A program made the position numbers and the translations under genes. Source: JBDRDI01 sp043820875 (lineage in GTDB: Bacteria; Patescibacteriota; Patescibacteriia; Patescibacteriales; UBA12075). From it: a DNA stretch of 8,933 nucleotides. The notes beneath the pieces were generated by a model. The model saw only the letters and a list, made by a program, of their open reading frames with translations. It made no database searches and was not told the origin of the DNA. The DNA is taken from the NCBI GenBank assembly GCA_043820875.1, contig JBDRDI010000029.1, forward strand, positions 1 through 8,933, given 5' to 3'. How positions within the stretch are numbered: position 1 is the first letter of the stretch; each line of letters starts with the position of its first letter. Shown one piece after another: positions 4,349 through 8,933 of this stretch.

Positions 4349-6622
4349 ATGGGCATTTTAGAAAGTCGTCCGAGATTTACAGATGGAGATTTGAGGCAAT
4401 GGGCAGTCAATACGGCTTTGCCGTGGTTGACTGAAAAATTAGACTTAGTTGCTGGCGCAATTTGCGGTTCTTTGTCGGAATCGTTGCGACGGCAAGTCTA
4501 TAACCTTAACGAGCAAGATGATTTGCTCAAACCGATTGATTGGGATCGAAACGGAATTGTTATTTCTCCTCCCGGAACCGGGAAGGGAATGGCGATCTTT
4601 GTTGAAGCGCTTAAGTATTATGAGCGAGTAATCGTTCTGGTACCAAGCGTTATTCAGGCCCATAAGCTTGAGGCAAGCTTGGACTATCTTTACGCCCAGA
4701 AGCTGGGAGGTTGTATGACTTCACAGCGAAAGGCTAAAGGACTAGTTCAAGTTATCACGACTGGTATTTTTCACCAAATGGTTCGAAGTCAGTCTTTGGA
4801 TCTTTGGAAAGAAGGAACTGTGTTAATTATTGATGAAGCACAGCGAATTTTGGAAGATGATCCTTTAACCGAATTTATGGTTGGCTATATGGCCCATATG
4901 GGTTTGCCGACTATGGTGGTTTCAGCTACGATTGCTCGAGGAAATCTGCCCGAAGTATTTGGACACGGTCAAGATGACCAGGCGATCGTTTATGAACTCA
5001 CCAAGCAAATGCATCCAATTGATATTGATGTTCGACATGGTGATAAATCGGATGATTTGCTTCGGGATTTGCCAGTTTTGCAGATACAAGGCGAAACCGT
5101 TTTGGTTTTTGCGCCGTCTCGGCGTGAAATTGCCAGGGTTGTTAATATCCTCCGTAAGGCGGATGAACTTGATGTATGGGCTATTCCGGTTACGGGTGCT
5201 CATATTGTCGAAGAACAACTCGAAGCGATCGCAAAAGCTCAGAAATCCGGTAAGCCGGTAGTGGTTGTGGCTACACCAGGAACCATGGATTCGTCCGTGA
5301 CTATTCCAGGCTTGTCCACAGTCGTTATTATCGATCGTCGGATTCGGGTAGATTGGAATGAGTATGGCGTGAGAGAAAGGTGGAGCGAGTCTTTGCCGAT
5401 TAATCACATTTGGCAAATGGTTCGGCGGGTTGGTCGGGAAAAACGTACTGATGGCAAACGCGATAAATGTTTCATCATTTCTTCGCAGAGCCGTCACGAT
5501 GTACGAACTGATAGACCTGTTTTTGAACCATTGACCGGTTGCTCTCCGAATACGCCGATTGAAGATCTTCTTCTTGAGGCAGTTCGGCTAGATGTAAGAT
5601 TCTCTGATGTACATGACTATATGGTCAGTACATTCAGCGATGAGCACATCCAGGAAGGTGTCAAAAATCTATTGGATCATAAGATGATTCAAAAAGTTGA
5701 TGACCCAAGCGATCCGGATGGTCTCGAACTCACCGATAAAGGCATGATAGTAATTAATATGCCCTATGAATATCGGTGGAGCCGGTTGATTGTAGAAGCG
5801 CCACACAGAGTTCAATACTGGTTAGTTATGGCCGCTTCGTTTGGTCGACTGGATGATCTTCAGATGTTTGAGGAGAAGTTTGAAATAGCTCCTCATAAAA
5901 TGTCTGAGGTGATTCGCAAAATCAACTTGGGCGTAGAGTACATTAATCTCGTTCATGATGATGACCAGCGGAATTTTGGCCAAGCATCTGATCTTTCTTT
6001 CAGGCGTATGGAGCAAATGGAGACATTGTTTGATCTTGGGTGCCAGGCACTTGGATTGAATATATCGTCCTTGGATCTTCAGAAGCCAGAAGGGAAAGAG
6101 GAAGAATGTTTGTTGGCTGAAATTATTGTTGGCGGATTGCGGGTTGGATTATTCGATTTGTTTCTGCCAGCTAAAGGCAAACAAGGTGGCTGGAGCGAAC
6201 CCCGTCCGACACCAGATTTGAATGGTCGCTCTCGTCGATTTTTTCTTGACGAAGGCGGACTTGATTTAAAGGGCAACACCAGAGGTGGTGTGGTTGCAGT
6301 GGTTGCAGATCAGCAGTGGTTCACCTCACGAACAGGAGCACCGCTGGGAAATTTGGATAATGTCAGTATCGTGCCAGATTATTTGGCTCAAGGACTTATC
6401 CAGCAGCGAGCTGGAGCAGAAGGATGGATTGCATTGAATTTTAAAGCCAGCGAATATCGCGGACAACCGCAAATGCAGGCCGAAAAAGACGGGATAGTCT
6501 ATATTGGTTCTTTTTTGGACAACGAACCGGAACCGGATATTTCTTATTGGTGTTCGGTTGATCGCGATCTCGGTTATGGTCGCAAGGCGGTTTTTGTCCA
6601 TTATCCAGTTTTAGATGAATAA
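4349..6622 (+). CDS. Operon gene 3: DEAH/HrpA-type superfamily 2 helicase
   Basis: A 757-residue ATP-dependent RNA/DNA helicase. Motif I is PPGTGKG (74-80), with Gly where Ser/Thr normally coordinates magnesium. Motif Ia is VLVPS (96-100), Ib TTGIF (137-141), motif II DEAQ (162-165), motif III SAT (192-194), motif IV VLVFAPSRRE (251-260). Motif V is VVVATPGTMDSSVTIPG (305-321), close to the DEAH-family ATNIAETSLTIPG. Motif VI is QMVRRVGR (356-363), keeping the Gln and the final R-x-G-R but not the first Arg. Downstream, 400-485 (DLLLEAVRL to LTDKGMIVINMP) matches the winged-helix/HA2 region of DEAH helicases. LLAEIIVGGLRVGLFD (588-603) introduces an OB-like C-terminus. The architecture is therefore complete for HrpA/HrpB/RHA-type enzymes. 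ATG 4349 follows AGAGGAGG by 6 nt. It probably supplies the energy-driven nucleic-acid step of the system. No nuclease domain is seen. Confidence 0.9.
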   Translation: MGILESRPRFTDGDLRQWAVNTALPWLTEKLDLVAGAICGSLSESLRRQVYNLNEQDDLLKPIDWDRNGIVISPPGTGKGMAIFVEALKYYERVIVLVPSVIQAHKLEASLDYLYAQKLGGCMTSQRKAKGLVQVITTGIFHQMVRSQSLDLWKEGTVLIIDEAQRILEDDPLTEFMVGYMAHMGLPTMVVSATIARGNLPEVFGHGQDDQAIVYELTKQMHPIDIDVRHGDKSDDLLRDLPVLQIQGETVLVFAPSRREIARVVNILRKADELDVWAIPVTGAHIVEEQLEAIAKAQKSGKPVVVVATPGTMDSSVTIPGLSTVVIIDRRIRVDWNEYGVRERWSESLPINHIWQMVRRVGREKRTDGKRDKCFIISSQSRHDVRTDRPVFEPLTGCSPNTPIEDLLLEAVRLDVRFSDVHDYMVSTFSDEHIQEGVKNLLDHKMIQKVDDPSDPDGLELTDKGMIVINMPYEYRWSRLIVEAPHRVQYWLVMAASFGRLDDLQMFEEKFEIAPHKMSEVIRKINLGVEYINLVHDDDQRNFGQASDLSFRRMEQMETLFDLGCQALGLNISSLDLQKPEGKEEECLLAEIIVGGLRVGLFDLFLPAKGKQGGWSEPRPTPDLNGRSRRFFLDEGGLDLKGNTRGGVVAVVADQQWFTSRTGAPLGNLDNVSIVPDYLAQGLIQQRAGAEGWIALNFKASEYRGQPQMQAEKDGIVYIGSFLDNEPEPDISYWCSVDRDLGYGRKAVFVHYPVLDE

Positions 6623-6633
6623 GGAGGAATACG

Positions 6634-7164
6634 ATGACAAAATACTTGACAGTTGATGATTTGCGGAAACTCTCCGAAATTGTCAAAGGCGAAATTATCA
6701 GCAAGAGCCCCAGCTTTTATGGGTGGGTTAATCCTCCCGAGCTGGATGGGAATAAAAACCTTACTCATACCTCCGGGTATGGTGATGAAGAAAAAACGGC
6801 CAAGATTTCTGTTCAAGATGCCTTGGATATTTATAAAGGCAAATTGGATGGATCTTATGGCGAACGGTTTGTTCTGGCTGTTTGCGTCGCTATTGCAGCG
6901 GTGCGAAATGGCCATAAGGCTGCCCTCCTGCAGATTACAGAAGAAGAAGGTGTACCCTTCGACGCCAGTGGCTGGATTGTAATGTCCTTCGATGGGCATC
7001 CAATTTTCCACATTTCGCCGGATGATTTACCCATGGCAAAGGTGGAAGAGGCGGGTCTTATCACTGTCGTGGTTAAGGGTTCGCTCGAGGCCAAAGAACA
7101 TGGATATAAGGGAACTAATAAAGTTTCCGAATTATCCATGTTTATGGATATGATGTTTGCTTAA
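6634..7164 (+). CDS. Operon gene 4: small uncharacterised protein
   Basis: A 176-residue protein I do not recognise. It begins 11 nt after the helicase stop, and its ribosome site AAGGAGG (6621-6627) overlaps that TAA, so the two genes are probably translationally coupled and their products may act together. The N-terminus has a helix (LTVDDLRKLSEIVKGEI, 5-21), then a polar stretch with WVNPPELDGN. A hydrophobic, Ala/Val-rich helix follows (RFVLAVCVAIAAVRNGHKAALL, 78-99), too short and too flanked by charge to be a convincing TM segment. The C-terminal half is strand-rich, with GWIVMSFDGHPIFHI (113-127) and LITVVVKGS (142-150). There is no signal peptide, no metal-binding cluster and no nuclease or NTPase motif that I can see. 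The composition matches the helicase. It could be a helicase cofactor, but that rests only on position. Confidence 0.8.
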   Translation: MTKYLTVDDLRKLSEIVKGEIISKSPSFYGWVNPPELDGNKNLTHTSGYGDEEKTAKISVQDALDIYKGKLDGSYGERFVLAVCVAIAAVRNGHKAALLQITEEEGVPFDASGWIVMSFDGHPIFHISPDDLPMAKVEEAGLITVVVKGSLEAKEHGYKGTNKVSELSMFMDMMFA

Positions 7165-7170
7165 AAAAAT

Positions 7171-7228
7171 CACTTCTGCATAAGTGCAAAATTTAAATAG
7201 GTCCATTGATGCAGCAATGGACCCTATT
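7171..7228 (+). other. Tandem hairpins after gene 4 (no U-tract)
   Basis: A weak 5-bp hairpin (CACTT 7171-7175 with AAGTG 7182-7186) precedes a strong one: GGTCCATTG (7200-7208) with CAATGGACC (7215-7223), extended by four A/T pairs past a single-base bulge to 7196 and 7228. The following CTATTCTCAAG lacks a U-tract. The rest of the 173-nt spacer is AT-rich and ends in a GGAGGTGAT ribosome site (7327-7335), a nine-base match to the usual 16S rRNA 3' end. Confidence 0.7.
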
Positions 7229-7337
7229 CTCAAGATATTAATTATTCAATTAATGTTTTGAAGATGGGTATATGTTTTTTAAAAAATAAATAAAGATTAA
7301 TTATAAAGGACAAAACCTTAATTTTTGGAGGTGATAA

Positions 7338-7892
7338 ATGAAAGTATTAACGGGATTAATCTTTGCCAGTGGTATCGGTTGTGGGATTCTGTTGGCTGTT
7401 TATGGCAAATGGGATATAGTAGAACCTGTTATTGGTATGGCTACCTTGGCAGTTTCTGCTGTGATTTGGCTTCGTCATAAAGCATTAGAGAGGAAATTAG
7501 GTGACTCAATGGAACAGAAAAAATTTGAGATCACCTTTGGTCTTCGGGCTGGCTATGATGGCGAAGAAGCTGATTTCACTCTTGATCAAGCACGTGGAGT
7601 TATAAAAGAATGGATGGAGACGCGCTTGGAGAGAAATTTGCCAATCTTAACCGGAATGATCGGAGATATCACTCTTATTTATCCGGTTAGGAATAATACT
7701 AACGATAACCGGGTAACTGAGGAAATCTCAGGTCAGTTTTCTGGTTCGTTAAGTCCTAAATATGACAAAGGACGAAACGATAAAGAGATTATTGAAACCC
7801 TTAATGACCTTGCCGGTTTTTTAGGAAAAAAACTCTGTCAGAAAAGGGTTTATGTTTCTTTTGCCGGAAAACAATGGGTGATTGATATTTGA
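7338..7892 (+). CDS. Operon gene 5: membrane-anchored uncharacterised protein, related N-terminally to gene 2
   Basis: A 184-residue protein with two hydrophobic helices at the N-terminus (about 4-22 and 28-45) and a soluble domain of about 125 residues. The second helix, EPVIGMATLAVSAVIWLR (29-46), matches gene 2 residues 17-34 without gaps (E, P, I, G, V, W, R identical). The first soluble strand, KFEITFGLRAG (62-72), also matches that of gene 2. The following segment has a helix with REW-like spacing (RGVIKEWMETRLERN, 86-100), then a strand ITLIYP (111-116), an S/G/N-rich middle (117-145), a helix, and a final strand RVYVSFAGKQWVIDI. No enzyme motif is evident. The start is firm: GGAGG sits 6 nt before ATG 7338. 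It is the last gene before the operon terminator. A membrane sensor or effector partner of gene 2 is the inference. Confidence 0.8.
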   Translation: MKVLTGLIFASGIGCGILLAVYGKWDIVEPVIGMATLAVSAVIWLRHKALERKLGDSMEQKKFEITFGLRAGYDGEEADFTLDQARGVIKEWMETRLERNLPILTGMIGDITLIYPVRNNTNDNRVTEEISGQFSGSLSPKYDKGRNDKEIIETLNDLAGFLGKKLCQKRVYVSFAGKQWVIDI

Positions 7893-7945
7893 TCATCCTA
7901 AATGATAAAAAACGAATTAAGGCGTTCAAACGAACGCCTTTTTTG
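7892..7945 (+). terminator. Operon terminator (weak hairpin plus U-tailed hairpin)
   Basis: A weak hairpin ATCAT/ATGAT (7892-7896 with 7902-7906) starts on the gene 5 stop codon. It is followed by a perfect 9-bp stem AAGGCGTTC/GAACGCCTT (7919-7927 with 7932-7940), a 4-nt loop and a T run to 7944. This is the only strong operon hairpin with a proper U-tract, so it marks the end of the transcription unit. Confidence 0.9.
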
Positions 7946-7959
7946 TTTTAATCTATTTA

Positions 7960-7968
7960 TGTTATAAT
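7960..7968 (+). promoter_or_regulatory. Extended -10 promoter of element C
   Basis: TGTTATAAT combines a TGn extension with a perfect TATAAT (7963-7968). A start 7-8 nt downstream falls at about 7976, exactly where similarity with element B begins. No good -35 box is seen, which an extended -10 can tolerate. The T-rich tail of the preceding terminator abuts it, so element C has its own transcription unit. Confidence 0.55.
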
Positions 7969-7975
7969 AAAGGAG

Positions 7976-8240
7976 GTTCTGGACCTATGTGCGACCCACA
8001 GTGGACACTCAGTTCAAAACCCTAGTAACGCTTTATGGGATTGGAGGAGAGGTTCGAAACCGCGAAACCCAGCCAACGTCAGCGCGGTTCGAGGGACCGC
8101 AGTGCCTTATTTTAAGCCATTTGTAGTAGTTGTTTTTGTGTAATAAAAGATGACCCACCAAGGATTCGAAAAAAGTGCTCGTATTAACTGAAAATTAGTG
8201 GAATTAAAAAAGGAAGAGTGGTTTTGACTCTTCCTTTTTT
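7976..8240 (+). ncRNA. Candidate structured small RNA, element C
   Basis: The second copy of the element B family, collinear over 199 nt (7976-8174), with a better promoter and a strong terminator, giving a predicted transcript of about 265 nt. The same helices can be drawn. The GCGGT/ACCGC stem (8084-8100) is perfect here where B has an A-C mismatch. TTG (8130-8132) pairs with CAA (8159-8161), where B has TCG with CGA, a compensatory C-G to T-A change. Similarity to B stops right after GGATTCGAAAAAA (8174). The GCGA-capped hairpin and terminator of B are replaced by unrelated sequence ending in a different terminator. No ORF of note lies inside. Function unknown: a regulatory RNA, or a non-coding mobile element that travels as RNA-sized units. 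Confidence 0.55.
8206..8240. terminator. Bidirectional terminator between element C and the purM-like gene
   Basis: A perfect 14-bp stem (8206-8219 with 8227-8240) has a 7-nt loop, six A at one end and six T at the other. It can terminate both the plus-strand element C transcript and the converging minus-strand gene, whose stop codon is 22 nt away. Confidence 0.9.
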
Positions 8241-8261
8241 GTTTGGTTTTTATCCCGGAAT

Positions 8262-8933
8262 TTATTCCGGTTTTTCTGATGAAAGAACTTTTTTTTCGGC
8301 AAATCGGGAATGGATGATGATTTCCTGTTCGGGTGATTCGGTTGTGTATCCGACAAATTGACATTTAATAACGGCTTCGTTTATTTTTTGAATAATTGCG
8401 CCGGTATTATCGTTTTCTTCAAGAATCACCAACATTCCGCATCCACCATGAAGGGTGCCGTGGGCTTGATAATCGGTCAGGCGCAATTCGGTATCCCATG
8501 ACAATTGTTGAGCTTGAAGAAGAACTTCGGCCGGTTTGGGCATAGAATCTAATTTAGCTCCCACTCCTTCCGGAAGAATCTCTTTAAATTTACCCCAGAT
8601 ACCTCCGCCGGTAATATGAGCGATGCCTGCGATTTTTGCCAAAGATTCGCCAATACTTCCATCTGGCTGCCAACCGACAATCTTACAGATTGTTTTGGCA
8701 TAGCTCTGCGAAGGAATGGTTAGTTTTTTAACGAACTTCATGGCTTCGGGATTGTTCATAATATCCTTGATATCAGGTCCGAATTTCTCCAAAAGAAGAT
8801 TGGTGAAAAACGTTCCGCCGTTGCATCGGTAGCCCGGTTCCCAGAATCCGATAATTGGCATTCCGGGTTTGATTTTGGAACCGTCGATGAGTAAATCGCG
8901 ATGGGCGAGTCCAATACATGAGGCACCCCAGGT
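8262..8933 (-). CDS. purM: Phosphoribosylformylglycinamidine cyclo-ligase (AIR synthase)-like, C-terminal part
   Basis: The frame stays open to the right edge, giving 223 visible residues of a protein normally about 345 long; the N-terminus lies outside the window. PurM closes the imidazole ring of FGAM to AIR with ATP in de novo purine synthesis, in the cytosol. The visible part aligns in order with the family. DLLIDGSKIKPG precedes the IIG strand. GIAHITGGGIWGKFKEILPEGVGAKLD carries the AH-x-TGGG signature. GTLHGGCGMLVIL corresponds to the usual TFN-x-G-x-GM segment. The usual SSG-x-HSNGYSLVRK is replaced by EPGYRCNGGTFFTN, so it is a divergent member. A PurM-superfamily paralogue with another substrate cannot be excluded. 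It converges on element C across a bidirectional terminator, which separates its expression from the operon. Confidence 0.82.
   Translation of the reverse strand, partial: TWGASCIGLAHRDLLIDGSKIKPGMPIIGFWEPGYRCNGGTFFTNLLLEKFGPDIKDIMNNPEAMKFVKKLTIPSQSYAKTICKIVGWQPDGSIGESLAKIAGIAHITGGGIWGKFKEILPEGVGAKLDSMPKPAEVLLQAQQLSWDTELRLTDYQAHGTLHGGCGMLVILEENDNTGAIIQKINEAVIKCQFVGYTTESPEQEIIIHSRFAEKKVLSSEKPE

Noticed and set aside
4922..5497. 191-codon minus-strand ORF inside the helicase gene
   Set aside because: It lies entirely opposite conserved helicase motifs, has no ribosome site, and its translation is low-complexity Asn/Ile/Arg-rich, typical of an antisense shadow.
6290..6307. 9-bp tandem duplication inside the helicase gene
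   Set aside because: It keeps frame, encodes VVA twice within a hydrophobic strand, and is too short to be more than local slippage.
7890..7892. Recoded TGA (code 25, as in Gracilibacteria)
   Set aside because: TGA closes gene 5 just before a terminator and no conserved gene here needs an in-frame TGA read as an amino acid.
8048..8062. tRNA or tmRNA 3' end (GGTTCGAAACC)
   Set aside because: The T-arm-like sequence recurs within the elements, but no acceptor, D or anticodon arms and no CCA end can be fitted around it.

Overview
The window reads as a bacterial chromosome segment with no plasmid, phage or ribosomal marker. Two AT-rich genes lie on the left, a visibly more GC-rich five-gene operon in the centre, and the end of a purine-synthesis gene (purM-like) on the opposite strand at the right edge. 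Strong Shine-Dalgarno sites in the operon, sigma70-type promoters and TAA/TAG/TGA stops fit an ordinary bacterium using code 11. The divergent purM-like protein and patchy content would suit a candidate-phyla (Patescibacteria-type) genome, but that is a guess.

Layout: a repeat fragment and terminator (1-64); a GNAT acetyltransferase (110-577); repeat element A (647-796) plus a detached hairpin module (817-837); a sodium:solute symporter (853-2205); RNA-like element B with its own terminator (2277-2545); a consensus promoter (2575-2604) driving five co-directional genes (2706-7892) that end in a clear terminator (7919-7945); RNA-like element C (7976-8240); and the partial purM-like gene (8262 to the right edge, minus strand). 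Elements B and C are collinear over 199 nt with about 21 mismatches by hand count. Each lies between a possible -10 box and an intrinsic terminator, so they look like two copies of a small structured RNA gene that I do not recognise. Element A shares their 3' part in rearranged form.

The operon is the most interesting part. Gene 1 is a soluble protein that looks like two related alpha/beta half-domains and recalls CRISPR-accessory/CARF-like folds such as Csx15. Gene 2 is a one-TM protein ending in a similar half-domain with a SAVED-like look. Gene 3 is a full-length DEAH/HrpA-type helicase (DEAQ box, HA2-like and OB-like C-terminus). Gene 4 is a small unknown protein tightly linked to the helicase. 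Gene 5 is a membrane protein whose TM segment is related to that of gene 2. Tandem weak-then-strong hairpins follow genes 1, 2, 4 and 5, and only the last has a U-tract. My inference is a membrane-linked sensing module coupled to a nucleic-acid helicase, possibly an undescribed defence or stress system. No CRISPR array, cas gene, nucleotide cyclase, nuclease, integrase or transposase is visible in the window.
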